A DNA stretch of 11,898 bases, from contig JAEUKU010000330.1 of assembly GCA_016794075.1 (NCBI GenBank), positions 1 through 11,898 of the forward strand, read 5' to 3'. The notes under the pieces are model-generated. The model ran no database searches. It was not told the origin of the DNA and saw only the letters and a list, made by a program, of their open reading frames with translations. Position numbers and translations under genes: made by a program. Source of the stretch: Rhodospirillaceae bacterium (GTDB taxonomy: Bacteria; Pseudomonadota; Alphaproteobacteria; Dongiales; Dongiaceae). This document shows positions 1 through 6,780 of the stretch, piece by piece (the stretch's first letter is position 1; each line of letters begins with the position of its first letter).

Positions 1-55
1 TCTCAACCGATGCCACCACGCGTTCGCGAAGATCATTCGAATAGGGCCTTGCCAT
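1..55 (-). CDS. IS630-family transposase, N-terminal fragment (cut by window edge)
   Basis: Eighteen codons are visible, reading MARPYSNDLRERVVASVE. This is the typical opening of IS630-family transposases (the start of the N-terminal helix-turn-helix region that binds the element ends). The ATG at 55-53 is preceded by a strong ribosome binding site, GGGAGGAGG on the minus strand (65-73), nine bases upstream. The catalytic DDE domain lies outside the window, so I cannot tell whether the gene is intact. The element end lies about 90 bases upstream of this start, a usual distance for the family. Confidence 0.8.
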   Translation of the reverse strand, partial: MARPYSNDLRERVVASVE

Positions 56-145
56 CCGTGCTGGCCTCCTCCCAGCCAGCAGGTTGAATCAAAAATCCCC
101 CGATTCGGGAATCCCCATTCGATTCAAAGCAAACCCATCACGCTC
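1..145 (-). mobile_element. IS630-family insertion sequence, terminal part only
   Basis: This is the end of an IS element that continues beyond the left edge. It carries the start of a transposase (1-55, minus strand) and about 90 bases of subterminal DNA. Reading inward from the proposed end, the sequence starts GAGCGTGATGGG and then has several GAATC/GATTC repeats between 86 and 125, as expected of a transposase-binding end. A TA dinucleotide at 146-147 fits the TA target duplicated by IS630/Tc1-type elements. The exact boundary is inferred, because the other end and the second TA copy lie outside the window. Confidence 0.7.
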
Positions 146-147
146 TA

Positions 148-300
148 GGGGCCATCATCGAGGGCCGCTCAAGCATCGAGCGAGAGAAGGAAAGGGGCGG
201 CCTTTTCCTTAGCGGCGACCCCGGCCTCGCCCGCAGCATGGACCGTTGGCTGCGAACCTCGGTCTATGCAGCGTTTGAGGGAATCGACCAGCTTTCTTGA
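148..300 (+). pseudogene. C-terminal remnant of an unidentified gene, cut by the IS630 insertion
   Basis: Directly after the TA target site the plus strand is open for 50 codons to a TGA at 298-300. The frame begins GAIIEGRSSIERE and ends AAFEGIDQLS. About three quarters of its codons end in G or C, as in the coding regions of this window, which suggests real former coding sequence. There is no good start codon with a ribosome site, so it reads as the 3' end of a gene whose 5' part lies on the far side of the insertion. I do not recognise the family; a regulator C-terminus is only a guess. A chance open frame in GC-rich DNA is the main alternative. Confidence 0.45.
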
Positions 301-462
301 ATGCCTTACTGGGCTTGCAGCCTTATTCAACCCGCCCAGATCGAAAGGGTAGTATGGGCTTGTCTCAAAAATCTACAGCGCAAGCAATGACATACCAGTG
401 CCCAGTTTCATCCTTTTCCGGTGCGTCACTTCCAATTCGATTGGACGAATCCCGCCTGGCGT

Positions 463-1515
463 TCAATCAGCGACAGCGAACGTCTCCGCGCCCGTGGCGC
501 CGGAGAGCGGCCTGAACATTCTCCGGTAAGCGCCCGGCGTCAGGCCGGTTGAGCGTTTGAACAGTCGCCGGAAGAAGGCGGGATTGTCATAGCCGACAAT
601 GACGGCAATCTCGTCGGCTGACTGGCCGCCGGTTTCCAGTAGCTGCTTTGCCTTCTCTATGCGCAGATTTTGCACATGCTCGATCAAAGTCGTTCCCGTG
701 GCCGCTTTGAACCGCCGTTTCAGGCTCCGTTCCGGTATGCCGCAGGCATCGACAACGGCCGCCACCGCATTCGCCTCTCGGAAATTCTTGGCAAGCCATT
801 CTTCCGCCCGGCGAACCATGGCGTCCGCGTGCGGCTGCCGGCGGACGAGACTGGCAAAGGGAAGCTGTCCTGCATCGTGCCACTTCAGCAGATAGACCTT
901 GGCAATCCGCAGCGCCTCGCCCGGGCTGCAATGGCGGGAAATGATGTGCAGCGCCAAGTCGTGCCACGACGTTGTTCCGCCCGCCGTCACGATCCGTCCG
1001 GCCGGATCTGCAATGACGAGATTGGGCTTTGGATTGAAGCGTATCGCCGGAAAGCTCCGGCGGAAGAGATCCTGGTAACCCCAGTGAGAGGTCGCGTCGC
1101 GGCCATCGAGCAGTCCCGTCGCCGCTAGAAGGACCGATCCCGAGCAGGCCGTGTAGATGGTGGCGCCGTCCCGGTAACAGTCGCGAATCCACTCCTTCAC
1201 ATCCTGATAGCGCGCATTCAGGTCGTCGGTCGGCGCAAGCCATAGTTCCGGCAGAATGACGACTCCCGGTCGCGCAACCTTCGCGATGTCGATGTCGGGG
1301 CTTATCGGAATGCCGTGGCCGCAGCGGAAGGGTTTGAGGGACGGCGATACGATCCGCGGCCGGATCAGCCGATGACCCCGACTTTCGCCGGTAAGTTCCC
1401 GCCAAAGCGTGCCGGTCGAAGCAAGCACATCGACCATGCCGTAGAGGGCCGATCCGGCCGTCTCTGGCAAAGCCAGGATAAAGGCATCGATGGCGGGGGG
1501 AACCGAATCTGTCAT
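463..1515 (-). CDS. GlxA-type AraC family transcriptional regulator (DJ-1/PfpI-like domain plus AraC helix-turn-helix)
   Basis: A 350-residue regulator with two parts. Residues about 10-190 form a DJ-1/PfpI (class I glutamine amidotransferase-like) domain, with a nucleophile-elbow cysteine at Cys124 (TACSGS) followed by GLLDGRDATSHW, typical of GlxA-like regulators. Residues about 235-335 form the double helix-turn-helix AraC domain, ending in the signature GYDNPAFFRRLFKRSTGLTP. In this family the first domain is thought to sense a small molecule and is not usually an enzyme; the ligand cannot be read from the sequence. The gene is divergent from the OsmC-family gene at 1668, so that gene is a natural candidate target (inference). 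I chose the ATG at 1515. A GTG at 1533 in the same frame would add six residues; neither start has a strong ribosome site. Confidence 0.92.
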   Translation of the reverse strand: MTDSVPPAIDAFILALPETAGSALYGMVDVLASTGTLWRELTGESRGHRLIRPRIVSPSLKPFRCGHGIPISPDIDIAKVARPGVVILPELWLAPTDDLNARYQDVKEWIRDCYRDGATIYTACSGSVLLAATGLLDGRDATSHWGYQDLFRRSFPAIRFNPKPNLVIADPAGRIVTAGGTTSWHDLALHIISRHCSPGEALRIAKVYLLKWHDAGQLPFASLVRRQPHADAMVRRAEEWLAKNFREANAVAAVVDACGIPERSLKRRFKAATGTTLIEHVQNLRIEKAKQLLETGGQSADEIAVIVGYDNPAFFRRLFKRSTGLTPGAYRRMFRPLSGATGAETFAVAD

Positions 1516-1520
1516 GGCAT

Positions 1521-1545
1521 CCAAATTTGGCACGAACGGACCGTT
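1521..1545. promoter_or_regulatory. Two adjacent palindromes in the divergent AraC/OsmC promoter region
   Basis: CCAAATTTGG (1521-1530) is a perfect 10-base palindrome. Five bases further on, AACGG-A-CCGTT (1535-1545) is a perfect inverted repeat with a single central base. They lie just upstream of the regulator's ATG, in the spacer shared with the OsmC-family gene. They could be an operator for the regulator itself, but AraC proteins more often bind direct repeats, so the assignment is tentative. Confidence 0.3.
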
Positions 1546-1667
1546 TCTGGCAAAACTCGTTCTTATCCCCCGCCTTGTCGAGCCCTAATTTCCGCCCCGC
1601 CGCCGCAAAGCTCCGAGGAGCGCGGCCGGCACGTGCAAACGCAAATTTCAAGGATTGGAGAATAGCC

Positions 1668-2252
1668 ATGACCGCAAGTCCCGCCGTCGCTGCAAAGCCC
1701 ACCCACATCAACGGCCTCGATGTCCAGGCCGCTGTCGATACGATCGCCGCCCTGAAGGCCGACAAGAGCCTCGCCCGGTTCCAATTCCGCGCCCGCAACA
1801 AATGGGTCAACGGCGGCGAGAACCGCTCCACGATCCGCGACTTCTACGGCGCCGGACAGGAGGATACCTCCCGGACGGCGTCCTTCGAGTTCACCAACGG
1901 CGAGCCGCCGGTGCTGCTCGGCGACAATGAGGGCGCCAACCCCGTCGAGTTCCTGCTTCACGCCCTTGCCGGCTGCGTGACGACGACCTTCGTGCTTCAC
2001 GCCATGGCGCGCGGCATCGCGATCCGCGAGCTGTCCACCGAACTCAAGGGAAACATCGACCTTCAGGGGCTGCTCGGGCTCGATGACAGCGTCCCGGCCG
2101 GCTACGAGCAGATCAATATCCAGATGCACGTCAAGGCCGACTGCACGGACCAGGAGCTCGACGATCTGCTGAGCTACGCGCAGCGGCACTCCCCCGTCTG
2201 CAACACGGTCTGCCGGCCGGTGCCGGTGGTGATCGAAAGAATAAAGGCGTGA
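1668..2252 (+). CDS. OsmC family protein (peroxidase-like)
   Basis: A 194-residue protein of the OsmC/Ohr superfamily, whose best-known members reduce organic hydroperoxides in the cytoplasm with a pair of cysteines. Both expected cysteines are present: Cys103 in the helix motif HALAGCVTT and Cys178 in SPVCNTV. The conserved acidic residue Glu94 lies in NPVEFLLHAL. Two further cysteines, 159 and 182, are extra. The protein is longer at the N-terminus than classical Ohr (about 140 residues), with about 35 residues before the domain, as in the YhfA-like/OsmC side of the family, so the substrate is uncertain. The ATG at 1668 has GGAG seven bases upstream (1657-1660); an upstream in-frame ATG at 1527 would overlap the divergent regulator and lacks a site. 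It may be controlled by the neighbouring GlxA-type regulator. Confidence 0.9.
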   Translation: MTASPAVAAKPTHINGLDVQAAVDTIAALKADKSLARFQFRARNKWVNGGENRSTIRDFYGAGQEDTSRTASFEFTNGEPPVLLGDNEGANPVEFLLHALAGCVTTTFVLHAMARGIAIRELSTELKGNIDLQGLLGLDDSVPAGYEQINIQMHVKADCTDQELDDLLSYAQRHSPVCNTVCRPVPVVIERIKA

Positions 2253-2258
2253 TGCGCC

Positions 2259-2299
2259 GGCGAGCGCCCCGATCCGCAGCATGACCCGTGGCGCTCGTC
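2259..2299. terminator. Possible stem-loop between convergent OsmC and histidine kinase genes
   Basis: GGCGAGCGCC (2259-2268) pairs with GGCGCTCGTC (2290-2299) over ten positions, one of them a G-U wobble, with a 21-base loop. It begins seven bases after the OsmC-family stop codon and lies in the gap before the end of the kinase gene. No run of T follows, so it is a weak intrinsic terminator at best. Confidence 0.3.
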
Positions 2300-2334
2300 A
2301 TAAACCGGGCCGATGTCGCAGTGAGCATCATGCG

Positions 2335-4098
2335 CTAGGAGGGTACCACGCGCTCCTTGGGAAAGGCGAGAGTGACAGTCGTGCCCTGGCCCAGTTCGCT
2401 CTCGATGGAGATCTGCCCGTTGTGAGCTTCCATCAGCATCCGCGAAACATACAGCCCCAGGCCCGAGCCTTGTGCGCGGACGTGGGGATCTGCTGAGAAT
2501 TGCTGAAAACGATCGAATGCGCGTTTGATGCTGTCGGCGGGGATGCCGGCGCCACGATCACGTACCACGAACTTCAGGCTGCCGTCGTCGTATAGTGCAG
2601 AGACGTCGATGTCGCTGCCCTCAGACGAAAACTTCACCGCATTGCCGACCACGTTGATCAGCACCTGCCGCAAGCGAATTTCATCGCACAGCAGCCTCGG
2701 AAGCTGCGACTGGCCAAGATTGTTGAACCTGATCCGCTTCTTTGACGCTGACAACTTCAGTAATCGCAAGACCTGCTCGATCGCCGCATTCGGCTCAACG
2801 ACATTCTCGGAAAGTTCGAGCTTGCCACCCTCGATCCTTGCGATGTCGATCACGTCGTTGATGAGCGACAGCAGGTGCTGGGCGGATTCCTCGATATCGG
2901 CAATGTACTCCGCATGGCGAGCATTGGTCACCGGGCCAAATGTCCCGCTCCGGATTGCGCCAGAGAACCCTAGAATCGCATTCAAGGGAGTGCGGAGTTC
3001 ATGACTCATATGCGCGAGGAACGTCGTCTTGGCCTGGTTCGCTCGCTCGGCTTGTTCCTTTGCCGCCATGATTTCGTTTCTTGATCGCGCCTGTTCGATC
3101 TGAACCCCCAGTGCCAGGTTCAGAGCGGCCATCTGCTGGACAAGGACGGCAAGGGTCAAGGTGGACAAGTTCGTGACGACGAGAAACTGTTGCAGGAACA
3201 GGACATCCTGGAACCTGCCCGACACGCTGAGAGGTATCTCGCCGGTGACGGCCATCCATGAGACGATGCAAGCAGTGACCGCGCTCGCCGCTGCGGCACC
3301 GACGACTTTGCCTCTCAACGCGATCCAGGCCAGCACCGGGTAGACATAGAAGAGCCGGTAGTACTCGGTCGTCATGAGCCAATCGACCTTGAATGCCATT
3401 ACAGCCGCCGCGACAAGGGCCGCGAGGGCCAATGCGAGTTCAAGCCAATAGCCGAGCTTTCGGGAACTTGACCCGATTTCATGCCTCCGCCAGAGGACCA
3501 GGAGAATGGGCGCAAATGCGGCCAGCCCCACGGCGTCGCCGAACCACCAGGTACGCCACAACAGCAGGTAGTTTTCGTTCGATCCGCCGAGAACATAGAT
3601 CGCTGCCCCGCCCAGCGCGGCAACGCCCGGAACCACCACAATTGCGGTGAGGATGAAATAGAAGAGTTCTCGCGACGTGGAGAGGCCGAAATCGTCTTTC
3701 ACAAACCGGCGAAGGATGAAGGCGGACAGGGCGCCCTCGAAGCAGTTGACGAGGCCGTAGCCGACGGCCTCGGCGACCGCGAAGGTTGGAACGTCGCTCG
3801 CAACTTCTGCACAGAGAAATCCGAGGCCGAACGCCCACCATTGGCTTTTGCGTGCAACCAGGAACGTGCTGAGAATAATTGCGTTCGGCGGCCAGAATAT
3901 TGAGATGCCGTCTGGTGGAATGCCGAGTGCGACACCCAGGGAGGCGAGCAGGTAATACGCAATGCTCGTTGCCAGCAGCTTGCCCATAGGCGGGATACGT
4001 GACGAGCCCTGCGGCCAACGAAACGCTGCACGCAGGGACAAGTACGAGCCCCAGTCTTTCGAGGACTCACCTCTTCCGATCCAATGCGCAGCGGACAT
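2335..4098 (-). CDS. Membrane sensor histidine kinase with MASE1 sensor domain
   Basis: A protein of 587 residues from the ATG at 4098. The first half (residues about 40-325) is a multi-helix MASE1-type integral membrane sensor with characteristic stretches such as IFWPPNAIIL and WWFGDAVGLAAFAP. A short coiled-coil linker (about 333-358) leads into a complete kinase core: an H box HMSHELRTPLNAILGF with phospho-acceptor His366, an N box around VVGNAVKFS, and the ATP-lid glycine boxes DRGAGIP and GSGLGLYVSR. There is no receiver domain, so it should phosphorylate a separate regulator, and none lies nearby: an orphan kinase. The signal sensed by MASE1 is not known in general. An in-frame TTG at 4119 and an ATG at 3987 are alternative starts; 4098 has AAGGG about ten bases upstream. 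Sampled GC is about 50-55 percent, below the flanking genes. Confidence 0.93.
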   Translation of the reverse strand: MSAAHWIGRGESSKDWGSYLSLRAAFRWPQGSSRIPPMGKLLATSIAYYLLASLGVALGIPPDGISIFWPPNAIILSTFLVARKSQWWAFGLGFLCAEVASDVPTFAVAEAVGYGLVNCFEGALSAFILRRFVKDDFGLSTSRELFYFILTAIVVVPGVAALGGAAIYVLGGSNENYLLLWRTWWFGDAVGLAAFAPILLVLWRRHEIGSSSRKLGYWLELALALAALVAAAVMAFKVDWLMTTEYYRLFYVYPVLAWIALRGKVVGAAAASAVTACIVSWMAVTGEIPLSVSGRFQDVLFLQQFLVVTNLSTLTLAVLVQQMAALNLALGVQIEQARSRNEIMAAKEQAERANQAKTTFLAHMSHELRTPLNAILGFSGAIRSGTFGPVTNARHAEYIADIEESAQHLLSLINDVIDIARIEGGKLELSENVVEPNAAIEQVLRLLKLSASKKRIRFNNLGQSQLPRLLCDEIRLRQVLINVVGNAVKFSSEGSDIDVSALYDDGSLKFVVRDRGAGIPADSIKRAFDRFQQFSADPHVRAQGSGLGLYVSRMLMEAHNGQISIESELGQGTTVTLAFPKERVVPS

Positions 4099-4233
4099 CT
4101 GCAGCGAACCCTTCAGCAAAGGAAGATTGTCCGATTAGGGCGCTTGCCTCCGCGGACGGGCACTGGGGAAATGAGGCGCGGTAGTGGTCCAGCTTATCCA
4201 CAATTCAAGTTGGGCTGAAGTGGACACGCCAAA

Positions 4234-4253
4234 TCTAGTTCGATTGAACTAGA
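4234..4253. repeat. Perfect 8-base inverted repeat with 4-base centre
   Basis: TCTAGTTC-GATT-GAACTAGA is a fully symmetrical 20-base element standing about 135 bases upstream of the kinase start codon. It could be an operator for a dimeric regulator, a small hairpin, or part of an old insertion-element end. Nothing else in the window matches it. Confidence 0.5.
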
Positions 4254-4354
4254 GGTGGAGGGCGCGCGAAGATCGAGGCGCCGGGCGCACCGATGCGTTT
4301 CAAGGCCGGCCAAGAGCTCGGTTGTCCAGCCGCGTGCAGATGCTTCCGGCAAGA

Positions 4355-4387
4355 CTGGCCAAGGAATGTGACTTGGTGCTTGGCCAG
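4355..4387. repeat. 9-base inverted repeat (possible stem-loop)
   Basis: CTGGCCAAG (4355-4363) and CTTGGCCAG (4379-4387) are perfect inverted copies separated by 15 bases. The element lies about 170 bases beyond the stop of the PAS gene in its direction of transcription. No T-run follows, so a role as terminator is unproven. Confidence 0.4.
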
Positions 4388-4511
4388 GCCATTGATTCGA
4401 CAGTCGATCTACATCGAGGCCGATGCGCCCCTGCTGGGCCTAACTGGACGTTGCTTGGGGCCGACGAGTAAACGGGCGCCCCGCGCCCTGACAAATTCGG
4501 CGGGCGGCCGC

Positions 4512-4526
4512 TCAAGGTCGCCTTGA
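4512..4526. repeat. Small hairpin just downstream of the PAS gene
   Basis: TCAAGG-TCG-CCTTGA forms a perfect six-base stem with a three-base loop, 33 bases past the PAS gene stop codon on the minus strand. It is followed in that direction by GC-rich sequence and not by T residues, so at most it is a transcript 3'-end structure. Confidence 0.25.
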
Positions 4527-4559
4527 AACGGACCGTCCAACCGTGCGCAATCGTCGCAG

Positions 4560-5462
4560 CTAGAGGTGTTCACGCCGGTAGTCCGCGCCCATGATGAAGT
4601 TGACCTCGCCATTGCCGGAAAGAGGCAACAAGAGACGGCTGACCTCGGTATACCATCGGCCATTCGTCACGCTGAGCGGGCAAAAGAGCGGCTTCCTTGT
4701 CTTCACCACTTCACGATAGTGCAGGATAACGACGGACCAGAGATCATGCGGCGTCAGCTCATCCAGGAACCGTCCGGTCAGATCCCGGCCATAGACGTTG
4801 ACCAGTTCGGTCCCAAACAAGCGAAACTGGAAGCGCGCACTGGATGTTACCACCGCGACCGAGAGGTGGGGTGCCCATCGCTTCATAATGCCCAAATCGA
4901 AATCTCTGCGGCTGGGAAGCGCGCGCTGGCCGCGCAATTGGACCCACAGGGCCTCCAAGGCGTCCAGCTCCGGATGAGACGTCAGATGCTGCGGGTAATC
5001 GGTGGTCGCGAGTGGAAGTAATGGCATTGGCAAGGTCAGGGGGACCGCGCCGGTTTCCCGGATCTCCTGTGCGACCTCATCCGAGATGGGCCGCGGAATC
5101 ACCCGGAACATGGCAATTAGGTACTCGGACTTGCCATCCACATCGACAAGCGGTGCTCTCGTCACCGTACATTCGTAGGCCGTCCCATCCTTCCGGCGAT
5201 GCAGCAGGTCATATTCCTGGGATCGACCGGTCCGAAGTTGCTCCTCGTTCGTCCGGACAATGCTCAGATCCGTGTCCGGCCCATGCAGTATATTCGGCGA
5301 CAGACCGATCACTTCCGCCTTGGTGTAGCCGTTCACGCGTGTGAATGCCTCATTGATGTAGAGAATTCGTCGGCTATCCGGATCCGGTTCATTGCTTGTC
5401 ACCATGATCGGTTCTGACGAAATCTCCCAGACTGGTTGAAGCAGTTTCCCAAGAACAGTCAT
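4560..5462 (-). CDS. PAS domain protein with C-terminal PAS_5 domain and no output domain
   Basis: A 300-residue soluble protein. Residues about 13-122 are a PAS domain close in sequence to LOV domains (NEAFTRVNGYTKAEVIG, then GPDTD and HRRKDGTAYE), but the LOV core cysteine position is Pro56 (GLSPNILHGP), so LOV-type flavin photochemistry is not expected. Residues about 165-295 match the alphaproteobacterial PAS_5 type (ALWVQLRGQRALPSRRDFD, FRLFGTEL, YGRDLTGRFLDEL). No kinase, cyclase, phosphodiesterase or DNA-binding domain follows, so it probably acts by protein contact. The downstream membrane kinase on the same strand is a possible partner, but the 460-base gap argues against a simple operon. 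The ATG at 5462 has GGAGGG eight bases upstream on the minus strand (5471-5476), which supports this start. Confidence 0.88.
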   Translation of the reverse strand: MTVLGKLLQPVWEISSEPIMVTSNEPDPDSRRILYINEAFTRVNGYTKAEVIGLSPNILHGPDTDLSIVRTNEEQLRTGRSQEYDLLHRRKDGTAYECTVTRAPLVDVDGKSEYLIAMFRVIPRPISDEVAQEIRETGAVPLTLPMPLLPLATTDYPQHLTSHPELDALEALWVQLRGQRALPSRRDFDLGIMKRWAPHLSVAVVTSSARFQFRLFGTELVNVYGRDLTGRFLDELTPHDLWSVVILHYREVVKTRKPLFCPLSVTNGRWYTEVSRLLLPLSGNGEVNFIMGADYRREHL

Positions 5463-5894
5463 GGGGGAAACCCTCCACTCCGCGAAGCTGGTGACACCTT
5501 TGTGCCACTACATAGATCGGCGAAAATGGGCCCGCGCCATACGGGACTGATGTCAGTTTAGTATGATTTATAGCTGAGTGGGAGCGTGGCGAATCCCCCT
5601 GGGCACCTGCCCCATTGGTACGCTTAAAGGGCGCAAGCCCCTCGCATCCACCGGGCGTTGTTCCTCAGGCTTGGCGCCTTCTAAGCCATTGATATTTCCA
5701 GCTGCTCGCTTGTCCAGCCCGGCGGGCATCATTCTCTGCCCGCCTGGATGACGCCCGCAGCCCTGTGCGCCAGCGCTTCGCATCGGGCCGCATCCGGACC
5801 TCAACCAATGGCAGCCCCCATAACAATCCAGGTGGGCAGCCAGCCGAAGGAAGCTATTCTCTGCCGCGATGAGCAGCATGAATGGGGAGCGAGC
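5463..5894. other. Divergent spacer between PAS gene and DUF72 gene
   Basis: These 432 bases lie between two genes transcribed away from each other and should contain both promoters. I could not pick convincing -35/-10 boxes. An AT-rich patch around 5556-5575 is the most promoter-like stretch. One clear inverted repeat is present at 5721-5744. Open frames crossing this area (the reading frame entering from 5748, and a minus-strand frame down to 5568) have no motifs or ribosome sites and are not called as genes. Confidence 0.5.
5721..5744. repeat. 8-base inverted repeat in the PAS/DUF72 spacer
   Basis: GGCGGGCA (5721-5728) and TGCCCGCC (5737-5744) are perfect inverted copies with an eight-base loop. 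The stem is GC-rich and stable, but no T-run follows on either strand. It may be a structured leader or a repetitive palindromic element; only one copy is visible. Confidence 0.4.
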
Positions 5895-6698
5895 ATGCCG
5901 AGCACCAAACCCCGCATCCGCGTCGGCATCGGCGGCTGGACCTACGAGCCGTGGCGCGGGGTCTTCTATCCCAAGGACCTGACGCAGAAGCGCGAGCTGG
6001 AATATGCCAGCCGCAAGCTGACCTCGATCGAGATCAACGGCACCTTCTACGGCTCGCAGAAGCCGGAGAGCTTCGCCAAATGGCATGACGAGACGCCGGA
6101 TGATTTCATCTTCGCGCTGAAGGGTCCGCGCTTCGCCACCAACCGCCGGGTCCTCGCCGAAGCCGGAGAGTCCATCGAGCGCTTCTTCAAGAGCGGTGTG
6201 CTGGAGCTGAAGGACAAGCTCGGCCCGATCAACTGGCAGCTGGCGCCGACCAAGAAGTTCGACCCCAAGGATGTCGAAGGTTTCCTGAAGCTGCTGCCGA
6301 AATCGGTCGAGGGCCGCGCGATCCGCCACGCGCTGGAAGTGCGCCATGAGACCTTCCAGTCGCCCGATTTCGTCGCGCTAGCGCGGGATCATGGCGTCGC
6401 CGTGATCGTCGCCGGCGACGCCGACTATCCGCAGATCGCCGACGTGACCGCGCCCTTCGTCTATGCCCGCATCATGGGCACGACGGACAAGCAGAAGCTG
6501 GGCTACGCGCCGAAGGCACTGGATGCCTGGGTGAAGCGGGTCCAGGCCTGGGGGGAAGGCGGCGCGCCGGCCGACCTCAACACCGTCAGCCCGCAGAAAC
6601 CGAAGAAGGCCGCGCGCGAGGTCTTCCTCTATGTCATCAGCGGCTTCAAGGAACGCAACCCCGCCGCCGCCATGGCCCTGATCGAGCGCCTGAAATAG
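5895..6698 (+). CDS. DUF72 (YecE-like) family protein
   Basis: A 267-residue protein of the DUF72/YecE family, a TIM-barrel-like fold whose biochemical role is not established. Family hallmarks are GIGGWTYEPWRGVFYP near the N-terminus (residues 11-26), SIEINGTFYGSQKPESFAKW (44-63), the FIFALKGPRF strand (71-80), and ALEVRHETFQSPDF (146-159), which corresponds to the usual E-x-RH segment. Length is normal for the family. The ATG at 5895 has GGGGAG (5884-5889) five bases upstream; upstream in-frame starts would add residues with no family similarity. It stands 82 bases before the DenD-like gene on the same strand, but that gene has its own strong ribosome site and no functional link is evident. 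Confidence 0.92.
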   Translation: MPSTKPRIRVGIGGWTYEPWRGVFYPKDLTQKRELEYASRKLTSIEINGTFYGSQKPESFAKWHDETPDDFIFALKGPRFATNRRVLAEAGESIERFFKSGVLELKDKLGPINWQLAPTKKFDPKDVEGFLKLLPKSVEGRAIRHALEVRHETFQSPDFVALARDHGVAVIVAGDADYPQIADVTAPFVYARIMGTTDKQKLGYAPKALDAWVKRVQAWGEGGAPADLNTVSPQKPKKAAREVFLYVISGFKERNPAAAMALIERLK

Positions 6699-6780
6699 GC
6701 CCACAAGTCCCGGAAAAGGTTGCACTGTTCCCCCGCCCGCGTACTCTGCTCCGCGACGGGTAAAGCAGGAGGAATCGGGC

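Larger units (their letters stand above)
4099..4559. other. Gene-poor spacer between two minus-strand signalling genes
   Basis: I find no convincing gene in these 461 bases. Open frames at 4293-4526 (plus) and 4300-4515 (minus) have no ribosome site, no recognisable motif and no coding-like codon pattern. The stretch contains three inverted repeats (4234-4253, 4355-4387 and 4512-4526). It must also hold the promoter of the kinase gene and any 3' end of the PAS gene transcript. The region could be the decayed remains of a gene or insertion element, but I cannot name one. Confidence 0.5.

Noticed and set aside
587..1831. Minus-strand open frame of 414 codons overlapping the GlxA-type regulator and the OsmC-family gene
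   Set aside because: It overlaps two well-supported genes in other frames, and its arginine/serine/glycine-rich product has no family features.
4293..4526. Possible small gene of 77 codons in the kinase/PAS spacer
   Set aside because: It has no ribosome site, no recognisable sequence and a codon pattern unlike the neighbours; a minus-strand frame of similar length overlaps it.
4560..5462. Blue-light LOV photoreceptor
   Set aside because: The PAS domain is LOV-like, but the cysteine that forms the flavin adduct is replaced by proline, so a LOV receptor cannot be claimed.
5568..5894. Possible RNA gene or tRNA-related attachment site in the PAS/DUF72 spacer
   Set aside because: I tried to fold tRNA- and tmRNA-like arms around GCGAATCCCCC, but no acceptor stem, anticodon arm or standard T-loop could be built.
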